This document shows positions 1 to 9,909 of a stretch of 25,348 bases of DNA, in pieces. The position numbers and the translations under genes were made by a program. The stretch comes from Reticulitermes lucifugus (taxonomy: Eukaryota; Arthropoda; Insecta; Blattodea; Rhinotermitidae). Numbering within the stretch: the stretch's first letter is position 1; every line of letters begins with the position of its first letter. The stretch is from NCBI GenBank assembly GCA_026260175.1, contig JAKCWW010000301.1:1012-26359 (forward strand), in the 5' to 3' direction. Below the pieces are notes generated by a model, which was given only the letters and a program-made list of their open reading frames with translations, was not told where the DNA came from and made no database searches.

Positions 1-60
1 CTGAGGACCTGTTAGCTTCTCAAGAAGGACTCTGCTCCATGGAGTTAGTTAGTTAGTTAA
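1..60 (+). mobile_element. LINE 3' end, tail only
   Basis: This is the terminal part of a non-LTR retrotransposon whose body lies left of the window. The phrase around GAAGGACTCTGCTCC recurs at 6985-7010, where it directly follows a recognisable LINE C-terminal coding remnant, and in weaker form at 6193-6230 and 10100-10130. The end is marked by short GTTA/TTAG units (47-59), the kind of simple tail some LINE clades carry. The clade cannot be decided from this piece. Confidence 0.6.
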
Positions 61-134
61 TGATACTTGGATGTTTTTGAACCCATATCAACAGTTTGTT
101 GAAGGTTGGCTGGGATGGAGCTGATAGGTCGTTT

Positions 135-526
135 CAGGCCCGCACCCAGCATTTTTCTTGGGGGGGGGGCCGACCCTGGGGCTCTATATAATTTATGTTT
201 CATTTTAAAAGGTATGTTATAAAATCATGTAAGTATAACTATAACATAACACTATTTGCAACTGCATTTATATGCACACAAATATAACTACATGTTCCAT
301 GACACAATCACAGTGTCCAATCTGCTTGTTTTTAATTTTATTAATTTATTGTTTAAAATTCCAATGTACTAGTCATCAGCCGATTTCATTGGCTGATTTC
401 GGCTGAAGGGTAAATCACGTAAAACGTCTGATATCGTGACTACAAAATGTGTGTTTCTTAAATTTCGGTTTTGGGGGGTCTGGGGGCCTGCAGCCCAGGA
501 CCCCCCCTCCTTTGGGCGCGCCCCTG
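135..526. mobile_element. hAT-type MITE with 8-bp target site duplication
   Basis: This is a 392-bp non-autonomous DNA transposon. Perfect 8-bp direct repeats, GGTCGTTT, flank it at 127-134 and 527-534. The left end starts CAGGCCCGCACC and the right end, read inward, starts CAGGGGCGCGCC. Eight-base target duplications and a CAG-type terminus fit the hAT superfamily. Both ends carry long G or C runs (161-170 and 500-508 region) and the centre is AT-rich. No open reading frame of note is inside, so it would need a transposase supplied in trans. The ends are read directly; the hAT assignment rests on known family rules. Confidence 0.8.
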
Positions 527-534
527 GGTCGTTT

Positions 535-966
535 CCTTTGGTGGTGTTGAGCTTGGTGCTCGTGTACGAGGAAATAAAGCTGGCTTCTTGATAGTGATGG
601 TCAGGTGAATCAAGCGTGTAGGAATGTGGTGGAAAGAGTCGAAGAAGAATTCACATAAAGGAAGCATTTCGTGGAACTGTGTCTGTAGTGTTCAGCATCT
701 CTCCGTCATAGTGACTGCACCAACCTATGTACCAATATTTTCATCTCTGGAACGGTTGCTAGGCGATCAAAACCGGCTGTAGGTCGCTCACGCAGCTGTT
801 TAACGATGCACTGGACGGACTCGAAAATACACTGCAGTGTGTAGGCTGTTGGTTTGTTGAAGCTGCTGCCACGCAGCCCGAATTGACGTGAGTGGCGCCC
901 CTGTGTCCAGCCTGGGCGACCGAACGATTTTCTGCAGCTCTTAAAAAAAAGCACCATATTGCAGGC
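535..966. other. Unassigned sequence
   Basis: No gene, RNA or repeat boundary is supported here. Short reading frames on the minus strand lack recognisable domains. An A-run near 941-949 interrupts the sequence. Confidence 0.5.
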
Positions 967-1132
967 CAGGGGTGCGCAAATCCCGGGCGCCAGGTTGCAG
1001 TGGCAACTAAATTTTGTACGGTGACGCCTAATATTTGTGAGTCCTCAGTATGAAACTTGCTTTATCTCACCTTTGTGGCACATAAAATTTTGAGGTGGCT
1101 CCTAGATATTTTTGAGAATGTGTGCAGTTCTG
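967..1132 (+). mobile_element. CAGGGG-family hAT-like MITE, internally deleted copy
   Basis: The left end reads CAGGGGTGCGCAAATCCCGG, almost identical to the left end at 15942. The right end read inward begins CAGAACTGCACAC. The interior shares the phrases around GAGTCCTCAGT and GAGGTGGCTCCTAGA with the copies at 15942 and, inverted, at 23503 and 25099. At 166 bp it is shorter than the roughly 280-bp copies, so an internal deletion is likely. No convincing target duplication remains. Confidence 0.7.
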
Positions 1133-2214
1133 CTGTCGGTCTGTGTTGTCATACATAACACGTATTACTTTGAAATACGAGAAAGGTACATTGGAGCATT
1201 ACGGGGAAACGTACGAGCCAGTACCAAATTTGCCCGACACCTTATATTGTAGACTCCGAATGTACATTTTAATTATGCTTCATTTAGTGGCCCGTGTCAT
1301 ACGAGACACGGCTGTCCTGTTCAGTTCGCACAGTGCGGGCAGAGAATACTAAAAACACAATACGGAAAGCAGATGCCCTTGCATGTCTATATTGCACGAA
1401 TGATGAATTTTTGCGAGTTAAAAAAACATTCTGATTTATGTTTCGACCAGATTATGCTTCATTCGTCACAGAATATTATTTCAGTGTTTGCATAATATCT
1501 GCGCACTGACCAACTGTCTGTCATTCAAAAAACATATTATTCATTTAAACGTTATACCCACTGGAATGTATAATGTTAGTGAATTGTGATAAACAGGACG
1601 GTTGGTAACACTGATTCTGTGAATGTTTAAAAGCGATTTCGCTTCAGTTAAGACAGCTGGTGTCAGTGCTGTGAATGAAACTTTTGGAATGCCTGCATGA
1701 GGTATATTCGCTTCATTTGAATCTGTACGGCCGACTTGTTTTGTATGGAACGTTTTCTATTCATCTGTGGATGAAATCAGACAATCTATATGTCATATCC
1801 TCACTGTTGCTTCTACTGAGGTTTTGTAAAGTGTGTTCGGAACGGAATTGATGGCGTTTGTTTTGTACCGGATTCTTATGAGCTCCCTGTGTAGAATGAA
1901 CGCATAGTGGAAGGCAGTGTTTGTCGGGCCGCATGTTTCACGTCGGACATTGTAAACCAATTTTGATGAAATTATTATCGGGAGCCTACGCTATAAGCTG
2001 TCGAGTGAATTCAGTTTTGTCCCGAACCTGTCCACTGTAACTTCTACCTGCCATAACGCGTACAGCAGATTTGATACACTGAAACAAAGGCAACACCTGC
2101 GCACACGACATAAACATAGATATCATTAACAACCAATAACTTCTGTTGCAGATATGTTTAAAAGAAATATCGTGCATGTAATGGCTGAGTAGAGACGGAA
2201 TTTCACATTTGAAC
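1133..2214. other. Unassigned AT-rich sequence
   Basis: I see no coding signal, no structured repeat and no copy of the families found elsewhere in the window. Reading frames are short and without recognisable motifs. It may be old intergenic or intronic DNA. Confidence 0.5.
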
Positions 2215-2395
2215 TCAACACCTGTCAGTAGCGTGAATGACATCGGATTGGGCAACCGAGGTTCAATTCTTGACGGGTAGACAAGTTTTCTCCGCTGCCA
2301 CGCCCTACGTATGGGCCCTTCTAGCCTCCTATCCAGTAAAGCGGCCGGAGCATGAATATGACCACTGACTTCCATCTAGCACAGAAGTTCAGGAT
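2215..2395 (+). mobile_element. SINE-A copy, divergent and 3'-truncated
   Basis: A box-B-like element, GAGGTTCAATTC, lies near 2259-2270. It is followed by the SINE-A body in order: the AGCCTCCTATCC segment (2325-2336), AAAGCGGCCGGAGCATG (about 2338-2354) and CCATCTAGCACAGAAGTT (about 2372-2389). The same order and spacing occur in the intact copy at 5768-6053. The usual 3' tail is missing. It is an old, diverged copy with no recognisable target duplication. Confidence 0.6.
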
Positions 2396-2495
2396 GCGTG
2401 TACTTGTGTATTTACGGCCACTTTCTCGTGGTCTGCTGATTAGGCAAATTAACGTGATAACGCATCATCTTAATTAGTGGAAAAGCCCTCTTTCT

Positions 2496-2518
2496 TTCCT
2501 TCCTTCCTTCCTTCCTTC
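2496..2518. repeat. (TTCC)n microsatellite
   Basis: Nearly six perfect TTCC units in a row. The plus-strand frame through it is an artefact of the repeat. Confidence 0.95.
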
Positions 2519-2624
2519 ATCTCTTTCGTACCGCAGTCTAGTTCCCCCGTCTGTCTGTTCAGTTCTGACAGCATTGTCTTTACACGGCATAGTTCAGAAC
2601 ATACCAGCTCCGTGTGTACAAGTA

Positions 2625-2953
2625 CAGTGATCCCTCGCTTTTCGCTGGTTCGTACTTCACGGATTCGTAAATTTGCAGAGTCGCCCCAAGAATAAAAATG
2701 CAACACTCGGACCCTTCAGTGGATAGGAGCATGAACATTGTTCGACAACCACGGGCCATACCGCGTGATATTCAAGGAGTTGAAGGAAAAGAAGCAGCAG
2801 CTTGTTCATAAGGTTTTCTGCAAAGAAAAGAAAATAACTTTAAAGAACACTAAAACATTGTTTTTTTTTGGTGGGGGCGGTCAATTAGTTGCGAATTTTC
2901 GCTTTTCGCGGGGTTCTTGGAACCTAACCAGTGCGAAAAGCGAGGGTTGACTG
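2625..2953. mobile_element. Tigger/pogo-type MITE flanked by TA
   Basis: This is a 329-bp non-autonomous element bounded by TA on both sides (2623-2624 and 2954-2955). The left terminus is CAGTGATCCCTCGCTTTTCG and the right terminus, read inward, is CAGTCAACCCTCGCTTTTCG. Two mismatches occur over the first 20 bases. A CAGT...CCCTCG terminus with TA duplication is characteristic of Tigger/pogo elements in the Tc1/mariner superfamily. A subterminal motif related to CTTTTCGCGGGGTTCTTGG (2902-2920) echoes the terminus. No transposase is encoded inside. A pogo-class transposase remnant lies at 14557-15014, but nothing ties it to this element. Confidence 0.85.
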
Positions 2954-3002
2954 TACGCGAAAATTACGACGGCACGGCTTGAGAATGAGTAAGATACATG
3001 CA

Positions 3003-3178
3003 TTGTCGGTGTAGTGACTAGGATACGGACTGGAGAGTCAAGGAATGTGGTTCGATTCCCGGCAGGGGCAAGCTTGTTTTGGGGCGAAAAGCTGACCACC
3101 TACATCAAGTGCAGATGTTAAGAAAGAATGGATTTATACCTCCACTTCCCCATATGCCCTCATGGCATGCATAGACAG
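3003..3178 (+). mobile_element. tRNA-derived SINE (SINE-B type)
   Basis: A tRNA-like head with a box-A-like GTAGTGACTAGG (about 3009-3020) and a box B, GGTTCGATTCCC (3049-3060), is followed by a non-tRNA body. The 3' part, TTCCCCATATGCCCTCATGG (about 3146-3165), matches the SINE-A tail phrase CTAGGCCTTCATGGCCTG. The two families therefore seem to share a 3' domain. Direct repeats at the flanks are too short to trust. It is probably not a functional tRNA gene, because the sequence runs on into the SINE body. Confidence 0.6.
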
Positions 3179-3179
3179 A

Positions 3180-3794
3180 TACTATTTTTACTGCACTTAT
3201 CTGCCGTTTTAAAGATTATTTGTACATTTGCATAGCAGTCGCGTCTGTTTGCTGCTACAGAATATGTTAAACAGCAAACGCCGAGTTGGAAACAAGAAAG
3301 CAGTTTACAACTGCCGACGAACATGAAGAGCCAGCTCAGAGCGGAACAGTTCTGTTCCAAGAACTGATATTAGACATGTTAGGAAGTGATAAGATTCTAC
3401 TCACGTGCTCGCAGCGCCGTCTTCTTTTCTCTCACATTGTGAACCAGTAAGATGCTAGTGGCAGTTCCCTTTTGTGCCCTTATCTCAGTTCATCAGTATT
3501 GTTGAGAGCTTGCTTCAGTGTGACGTCGTGTAGCGAGGAGCTGCATCACTTAACAAACTTGCTTCACAGTGAAGTTCGTGCAAGAAATATTCCGTGTTTT
3601 ATGTCGCTGTTTCCTGTGGATTTCCTGTGTTAGAATTAATCCCGTACCGATTTGGAATCACAGTACTGGTGGGAATCGGGCATTTAGGGTTCCGAAGGAT
3701 GGCAGTTGAAAGGGATGCTAACAACCCTTCGTCGTAACAAAGAGGTCCCAGCAGAATTAAGCGTACTTTCCTGTTACATATATTTCTGGTCCAT

Positions 3795-3797
<3 letters not shown>
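3180..3797. other. Unassigned sequence
   Basis: No gene or repeat boundary is supported. Small frames on the minus strand have no recognisable domains. Confidence 0.45.

Positions 3798-3830
<33 letters not shown>
3798..3830. repeat. (ATT)n microsatellite
   Basis: Eleven perfect ATT units. The tract lies just upstream of a 5'-truncated SINE-A copy. Confidence 0.97.
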
Positions 3831-3844
3831 TTAAATTTTCTCTT

Positions 3845-4075
3845 TCCCGATAGGGGCAAGAGACTTTTCTCCACAACGCCCAGACCGGATCTGGGGTCCG
3901 CGCAGCATCCTTCCTATTCAATGGGTACCGGGATTCTTTCCCCGGGTGGTAAAGCAGCCGAGGCGTGAAGTTAACCACTCATTTCCATCTAGTAGCGAGG
4001 TTAAGAACGATATCAGCTATACCTCTGCTCCCCTTGTATGCCTCCACGGCGAGGACACGGAAAAAGTTTTACCCT
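3845..4075 (+). mobile_element. SINE-A copy, 5'-truncated
   Basis: The copy starts at the end of the tRNA-like head (CCCGATAGGGGCAAGAG). It runs through the body landmarks CAATGGGTACCGGGATTC (about 3918-3935), AAAGCAGCCGAGGCGTGAAG (about 3951-3970) and CCATCTAGTAGCGAGGTTAA (about 3985-4004). It ends near the GCCTCCACGGCG form of the tail. No target duplication is visible. Divergence from the intact copy at 5768 suggests an old insertion. Confidence 0.75.
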
Positions 4076-4164
4076 TTAGACAAGAAAGGAGCGTAAATAT
4101 TGCAGTATGTTACGAAGCGCTACGCTTGGACTGATATTTTGGTACATCCTAGGCAACGTACAGG

Positions 4165-4575
4165 GGCTCAGATTGGTATGAAACTCACACGCGCTTTTGT
4201 CATTTTTGTGGACATATCCAGTGCCGAATTTGATCAGAATCGGATAAAAAATGTAGACATTGCGGACAAAATTTCATTTATGCCTTTAGGTGAAGTACGC
4301 ATTTCACTATATAAATTTTCACGAAACCCACAACGGCTGAACCATATTACGTGGAGATCGTCGGTATCGAATTTCATCGGCATCGGTCAAGAAGCATGGA
4401 AAGTGCGGGTGGAAATTTATTTACGCACGTAAGTAAAGTGTGACTATCACTGAACGGATTTTCACGGAACTTACCCTTGCTCGACAACTTTTTGTAAAGA
4501 AATCGTACCGAATTTCATGAAAACCTGACTAACGATTAAGTCGCTTTTAGTAGTTCACAGACGGACATGAAGTAA
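4165..4575 (-). repeat. Dispersed repeat with GTCCGTCTGT and CGAATTTCAT modules
   Basis: Read on the minus strand, this begins with TGTCCGTCTGTGAACT and continues to TTTTCATGAAATTCGGTAC (about 4506-4524). The plus-strand copy near 19980-20045 has the same order of phrases: TGTCCGTTTGTCCG, then GGATTTTCGTGAAATTTGGT. On the plus strand, related phrases recur at about 4223 (GTGCCGAATTTGATC) and 4363 (GGTATCGAATTTCATCGG). The ends are not defined and no protein domain is recognisable. Similar modules are familiar from many arthropod genomes, but I cannot name the element class. Confidence 0.5.
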
Positions 4576-4850
4576 AGGTAAATTTCACCCTGTAACTGTC
4601 CATGAAGGCCCAGAAGGGGTGTAGCGGTATAGCTCTACTCTTTAACTTCGGCGCTAGACGGTGGTGGGTGGGCAACGCCACGCCCCGGTCGCACTACCCC
4701 CAAGAAAGAGACCCGGTGCCCATTGTAGAGGTGGCTGGATGGGTCCCCGGCGCGGCCTGAACGGGTGCAGAAAATTTCGCCCCCTTTGGATTTCGATACC
4801 CGGAACGTCCAGCCCGTAGCGAGTGCTGTAGCGACTACACTGTCCCGGCC
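4575..4850 (-). mobile_element. SINE-A copy, near full length
   Basis: On the minus strand this reads from a diverged tRNA-like head (about 4850 downward) through the GGGTGCAG, CACCTCTACAATGGGCACCG and TAAAGAGTAGAGCTATACCG landmarks. It ends in a tail at TTACAGGGTGAAAT. All parts seen in the intact copy at 5768-6053 are present. Possible target duplications GGACATGAAG (4563-4572) and GGCCATGGAG (about 4848-4857) match at 8 of 10 positions, which is weak support. Confidence 0.85.
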
Positions 4851-4857
4851 ATGGAGA

Positions 4858-5590
4858 TTCTTTTATTTGGGGGGGGGGAGGGTTCGCAATGAATGCCTAA
4901 AACGTACACTAAATTGTTCATATTTCGGGTCATTGAGAAAGCGCTAACCGCAGAGTTGGCCTACCTTTTTTCCTGTGGAATGCCACACGTCTTGTAACTC
5001 TAGACACGTCGTTGCGTCATTACGATATTGCAGGGCTGCTTGTGTGCATTTTGGTTAGGGCCTATGAAGGTTTTCGGATCGATAGAATTACTGTGTTGTT
5101 GCCGTGCTTAGTGAACCCAGACGCAGTTCGCTGCGATTTCGGTATGGCATGCTCTGAAACTGGTCCATAATGTCGGTGAAGTGTTCGCCTTTGTTGCGTC
5201 ATGATGTGACGTGATAGGATCTTGAGGTGAATGCCACACCGTTGTGTTACACAAGCAGTTATGTTAAGTAATGGTGAGACAGGACGTTAAAAGCGTCGGT
5301 TTATTGCAGGTCAGTTTCTAGAACGTCCTCGACATGCTCCAAGTACGTGTCTGGTCATCCTCACGAGGTATTTCCTTTGTCAGCACACAGAACGTAATTA
5401 CGTTAATTGTTAAACAGTTAATGCCAATTCAATTATCACAGATCGTTTGCTGAATTGATACTGAACTAGCATCATGTCTCTTGTAGCTCTTTACTGCAGT
5501 AGTGATTAGAGTACACACGATTTGTAATTGTGAGTGCCAGAAGTAATCACTATCTAAATCATGCATGTTTCATAGCACTTAGTACATGTA
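4858..5590. other. Unassigned sequence
   Basis: A run of G at 4870-4878 follows the SINE. The rest has no recognisable gene or repeat. Confidence 0.45.
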
Positions 5591-5593
5591 GCC

Positions 5594-6118
5594 CTTTTTT
5601 ACGCCCCACTTGTTTTATGCCTTTTTTATGTAAGGCCCGTTGCCAATATACACAACTTCTTAAGTTACGCCATCTCATTTTCGGTTTAACGCCCGTTGGC
5701 TGGCGGCGCTCTGCTACGCTAACCCTTACCTGTTCCATTATTTATCATGGGAATATCATTTTTTATTGTGGGCTGGGATAGCGTAGTCGGTATAGCGTCT
5801 CACTACGAGCTGAACGGTCCGCGGATCGAATCGCGGTGGGGGCGAGATTTTCAGCACCCGTCCAGAACGGCCCTGGGGCCTTCCCAGCCTCCTGTACAAT
5901 GGGTACCTGGTCATTCCCGGGGGTAAAGCGGCCGGGGCGTGGCGTTGATCATCCACCCCCATCTAGCGCCGAGGTTAAAGAAAGAGTAGAGCTATACCGC
6001 TACTCCCCCTCTAGGCCTTCATGGCCTGTTCTAGGGTGAACTTTACCTTTATTATTTTTTATTTACGCCTTTTTGATTTACACCCGCTTCTGCAGGAACA
6101 CGACTATGGCGTAAAATA
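5594..6118. repeat. Possible MITE with repeated TTTACGCC motifs, split by a SINE
   Basis: TTTACGCC-like motifs recur at about 5598-5605, 5614-5621 (TTTATGCC), 5664-5671 (GTTACGCC), 5685-5693 (TTTAACGCC) and 6062-6069. The inverted form GGCGTAAA occurs at 6108-6115. Clustered subterminal motifs with one inverted copy at the far side are typical of non-autonomous DNA transposons. Terminal repeats could not be fixed, so the boundaries are approximate. The SINE-A copy at 5768-6053 interrupts it. Confidence 0.35.
5768..6053 (+). mobile_element. SINE-A, full-length reference copy with target duplication
   Basis: This is the best copy of the family, flanked by a perfect 10-bp duplication ATTTTTTATT (5758-5767 and 6054-6063). 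The head is tRNA-like, with a box A of the form TAGCGTAGTCGGTATAGCG (5779-5797) and a box B, GGATCGAATC (about 5822-5831). These would direct RNA polymerase III transcription. The body holds the GTCCAGAACGGCCCTGGGGC segment and the landmarks AAAGCGGCCGGGGCGTGG and CCATCTAGCGCCGAGGTTAA. The 3' tail reads GAACTTTACCTTTATT rather than pure A. It would be mobilised by a LINE in trans; the partner is unknown. The tRNA of origin is uncertain; a Lys- or Arg-like head is an inference. Confidence 0.92.
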
Positions 6119-6174
6119 ATGGCTTGGTGTACGTATGTGATTCACTTCATATTAAAACCGTGATCTGCAAGTAC

Positions 6175-6232
6175 TTACCATCCTGTCAGGCTTTTGTCAG
6201 TTCTCAAGAAAGGCTCTGGACCAAGGAGACAG
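6175..6232 (+). mobile_element. LINE 3' end fragment
   Basis: TCAGTTCTCAAGAAAGGCTC followed by TGGACCAAGGAGAC parallels the LINE terminus at 15-50 and 6980-7010. No coding part is recognisable upstream, so this is a short tail fragment or a chance resemblance. Confidence 0.4.
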
Positions 6233-6724
6233 ACGTCTGTACATTGGTGCCAGTCGTTTCACCATTAGAAAATTACTGCCGACAGAACTCTCATTAGAAG
6301 CGACTAACGACGTGGCAGCTGTGACGGCGGGTGAGTTCGAAGGACCGTTGATGTTACTACGTCATCAGGGGTTGAGTTTCAGCGTGCTCGGCGTAGTTAA
6401 GTGTGTGTTCTGAAATTAGTATTTATTACTGCTGCTTGATAGGAAACTGATCCGTTTTCAACAGCAGAATTCTTCACACACTGTGTTAAGGTTACTTCCT
6501 ACAACTAACCGATACCTTCTGTTTTGTTGCAGGTAAGCTGCTGTAGGGCACAGGCGGTAAAGAAGGTCTGAGCCGCAAGTACGAGTACTTCATCGGCACT
6601 TCCTCCGGAGCCGGATAATCCTGGCGAGTTGGTATTTTCTATCTTCTTGCATTAAGTTACATTAGTTACGGCTTTCATTGATGTCGTTATAGATGTGTGT
6701 ATTAAACAGTTCAAGAAAAATGAT
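6233..6724. other. Unassigned sequence
   Basis: No reading frame or repeat is supported. Confidence 0.45.
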
Positions 6725-7020
6725 ATGAGCGGGGCATGTAGAACGTGAATTCTAGGTTCTGGTGCGGAAACGTGAGGGAAAGAGACCATTTGGAATACCT
6801 AGGCGTATATGGAAAGATAATATTAAAACGGATCTTCAGGAAATAAAATATAGGAGGGGGCGTGCACTGGATTGATCTGGCTTAGGATAGGAACAAGTGA
6901 TGGGCTGTTGTGGACATGGTAATGAACCTTCGGGTTCCATAAAGTGCGGGTAATTTCTGAACTAGCTGTGAAACGATTGGCTTTTCAAGAAGGACTCTGC
7001 TCCGTGTAGTTAGTTATGTA
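6725..7020 (+). pseudogene. Decayed LINE C-terminus and 3' end
   Basis: Translation of 6770-6870 gives EGKRPFGIPRRIWKDNI followed by KTDLQEI. After a frame change at about 6870 it gives WIDLA, stop, DRNK, stop, [13 protein letters not shown], stop (about 6868-6940). This G-x-P-R-R-x-W and NLRVP-stop pattern is the extreme C-terminal tail of a LINE polyprotein that I recall from insect repeats. The 3' UTR follows, with CTTTTCAAGAAGGACTCTGC (about 6980-6999) and GTTAGTTA units. In-frame stops and a frameshift make it non-functional. The endonuclease and reverse transcriptase domains are absent, as expected for a 5'-truncated insertion. Confidence 0.8.
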
Positions 7021-8326
7021 CTAAATAATAACAATTTTAACCTCATGACAAGTCGGTCACTAACAATACTGGATTAATTTTTAATTCATTGTTTCTTGTT
7101 CGTTAGAGAACTGTCCCGTATGATGAACGATGAACCTTCGGATCATATTTTGCACTGAGTGGAACCTGCATTATTGACGAAGTATTGTATTTGACAGCCA
7201 TTAATGAAGGATGTATGGCTCAGAGCTTCCACTTGGACAACATGCCAAATGTTCCACACGCACAGTTTCAGTTTGGTTTGAGCCCACACACATTGTGCAG
7301 TTGACACACTTGTGGCTGGGTTAGAGTCCAATATTACTATGACATCCTCGACAGAATTTATTTCAGTGATATCCATTTCTGTAAGCTGCAGTGGGGGTTT
7401 TCCGGTTACCAGACTAACGTACCGGTAAACTTAGACTAGTATTGGAGGGTGGCAGATTCTCTCCTGAAGTATCGGGGACGACATAACAATATAATTACCC
7501 TGTTTAGTGACTAATATGAGTTGGAACAGAAATATGGAGGGCAGACGTTTACAGGAAAGTGTAGCTAATTGTACGTGCACGTTCTCATGACGTAATATCT
7601 AACGTCATCGGGTACAGTGTTTCCAAGATCATAGAGCATAAAAGCGCTCAAGTTGATGTAACCCAATTAGAGTGCCAAAGGACATAGACATACGTTTTAA
7701 CAACAAGCTTGTCCGAGTGGACTTCCACGCAGGGTTATGCAGAGGAGCCTGGTGTTCCTGGATGTTAGTCTACACAGCGAGCAGTTTAACGTATTCCGAC
7801 GTTTCGAAGGACGTGGCGCCTTCATATTCAAGTGTTCGTAGGTCCGGGAAGAATATGCTGAATTACCCGCTACATTTCGTAACATCCAAGAAGACCAGAA
7901 TCGTTTAAATCAACTCTGTGGAAACCTCAAATCTCGCAAGGTTATAGTGACACGTAGTCTTCGTTCTAGAGACATACATGCATCGCGCGAATGCCTGTTG
8001 CTTCATCCGAGTTTTGTGTAGGCCTACGGCGGGTGTAAATGTATCACCATGCAACTTTTAAGGCCGTATTCACAGCACGTCTCGGCAGACACATTGGTGC
8101 TGTTGAAGGCTTGCTGTATCCGATGGTGTTATACCCCATCTTTAAATGATACTCACTCCATTAGTGTCTGCAGTAGTGATTTCAAAGACTGCCTGATAAG
8201 TTGGTTTAAACAGGGCTGCTCATTACATCCGAAGAACCACGACATATTACACACAAATTTTGAAGTTTTCTTGTTCCTTTCATGCGGTAAGAGCCTGCAT
8301 CATTGTCGAATATGTACATGTAAGGT
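7021..8326. other. Unassigned sequence
   Basis: No supported gene. A CCGACGTTTCGAAGGACGTG phrase (7797-7816) resembles the ACCGACGTTTCGGAACATG arm of the fold-back element at 11202-11434, but the match is too short to call a copy. Confidence 0.4.
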
Positions 8327-8335
8327 CCGGATGAA

Positions 8336-8632
8336 GGCCGTGCCATGGTTCAGGCGGTTAGTCGCCGGCGTCTTACCGCGAAGGCTCGGGTTCGATCCCG
8401 GGTCGGTCCATGTGGGATTTGTGGTGGACAAAGTGGCACTGGGACAGGCTTTTCCCAAAGTACTTAGGTTTTCCCCTGTTAATTTCATTCCACCGGTGCT
8501 CCATTACTTGTAAAAAGAGGAAAAAACTAATCATCTTCATCACAGGGTTGCACAATAAGCCTCAAGGCTGCGGTGCGTCCGTAGCTTCTGCTGTGGGCCC
8601 TTCACCACAAAAAAAAAAAGTGGGAGAGGGGC
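8336..8632 (+). mobile_element. SINE-C copy with target duplication
   Basis: A tRNA-like head carries a box-A-like TGGTTCAGGCGGTTAG (8346-8361) and a box B, GGGTTCGATCCCGGG (8389-8402 region). The body follows, with GGACAAAGTGGCACTGGGAC (about 8426-8445), which recurs at 22644 in the second copy. The tail region contains GCTGCGGTGCGTCCGTAGC and an A-run at 8608-8619. A 9-bp duplication CCGGATGAA (8327-8335 and 8633-8641) brackets the whole. The outer tail after the A-run is unusual, so the right boundary is less certain than the left. Confidence 0.75.
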
Positions 8633-8641
8633 CCGGATGAA

Positions 8642-9909
8642 CTTCAAACATAGACGAGCATTGTAATCACATTCCTTCATTTCTGCGTGAAAACATTTCA
8701 GGTATGTGACAGGGAGAAAAAAAAAACCGAGAAGCACTACTTTTACTATTGTTATTACCCTTTTGGGGGGTGGGGGGCAGAAAAGTTTACTGCTTTGAAG
8801 TTTCTCAGACAGTGTCCGCTCATTGTTGTGGTAAGGGTGGGCCGGAAACAAGCAACCTTTTTTCCGGCGTTTCGGCTGCGTTTGATTTTTGGAGGCCAGC
8901 CTTATGGCGAAATTTTGATCTCGGGAGGGCAGCGTTTTGGTGAAAATTATGAGGTAAATGTTGGGGAGGGCTGCATGAGAAGCATGCACTGCAACGTGGG
9001 TTTTGGGTAGAATACTAGTATTGGTGTGCATCACATTGTGCGCAGATCTCAGTTTGGGTACCGACAGAGACACACATACCTCGTATGTTAATAGAGCTCG
9101 GAGGAACGAGTCCTGTTACGTCTAAACGCGATGTGTGCCCAGAGCTGATGTGAAGGCGCCATAAAGCATATCTTTACTTCAAGGACTTACAGTACGACTG
9201 CGGCGCAGTTTCTTCACATCTGAGGTCGAACAGCCGACGGAGGAAGCCACCTGTCGTCAGCTGTTGCCGATGGTGGGAGTGTGCATTACGAAACAACCAG
9301 AATTTCGTTGACTGCTTCTGGCGGGGAGATATTTAGAAGGCGGCAGAGCACATATACTCTCTTGTTCCCCACATTCTTGTTCCTTTTCTTATTGTGTCCC
9401 CTCTCTCTTCATTCCACGCTGTGGGCTTCGCGCTCTGAATTAATTTCTCACTTCCGCTTTTCGTGACAGCATTAACCGAATCTACAGGCTGGAGTTGAGA
9501 AATAAGCTGCAGGTCGTACAATCCAACCAGCCACTCAGTACACGTGTGCTAAGGTGTTCGTTTCTACGCCGTGACTGACCTCTCTTATCGCAACGCGGCG
9601 TTCGCTAGAAACTTTTAATTTCTTAGAATTCTTGCTACGTTGATGTACGAAGCACGTGTCTTCCCTTCCCGTAACTAAGAACGTGAACTTTTAACTTACA
9701 CCGGATGTGACACGTGGTACTTAATTCTGCTCTTCACCAAGTATTTTTTTTTCTTACGGCTCGACAGCCCCTAGGCCTCCTCATTTTTCGAGGTTTCGCG
9801 ATCACACTGATAAGACACACCACACTCGGTAGGACTCCTCTGGACGAGTGACCAGCCCGTAAAGTATTGTTGGGGCAATGAAATTAAGACTAATGATGTG
9901 TTAGGAATG
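8642..9909. other. Unassigned sequence with homopolymer runs
   Basis: A-runs near 8718-8728 and a G-run near 8764-8777 are present. The longest reading frames here have no recognisable domains and appear to be chance. An A/T-poor, CT-rich stretch at 9355-9415 is also non-coding in character. Confidence 0.4.

Noticed and set aside
8049..8513. A 154-codon open frame on the plus strand
   Set aside because: Its second half is the SINE-C head and body, and the first half has no recognisable domain.
8540..9073. A 177-codon open frame on the minus strand
   Set aside because: It crosses A- and G-runs and the outer tail of SINE-C, and shows no domain. It appears to be a chance frame.
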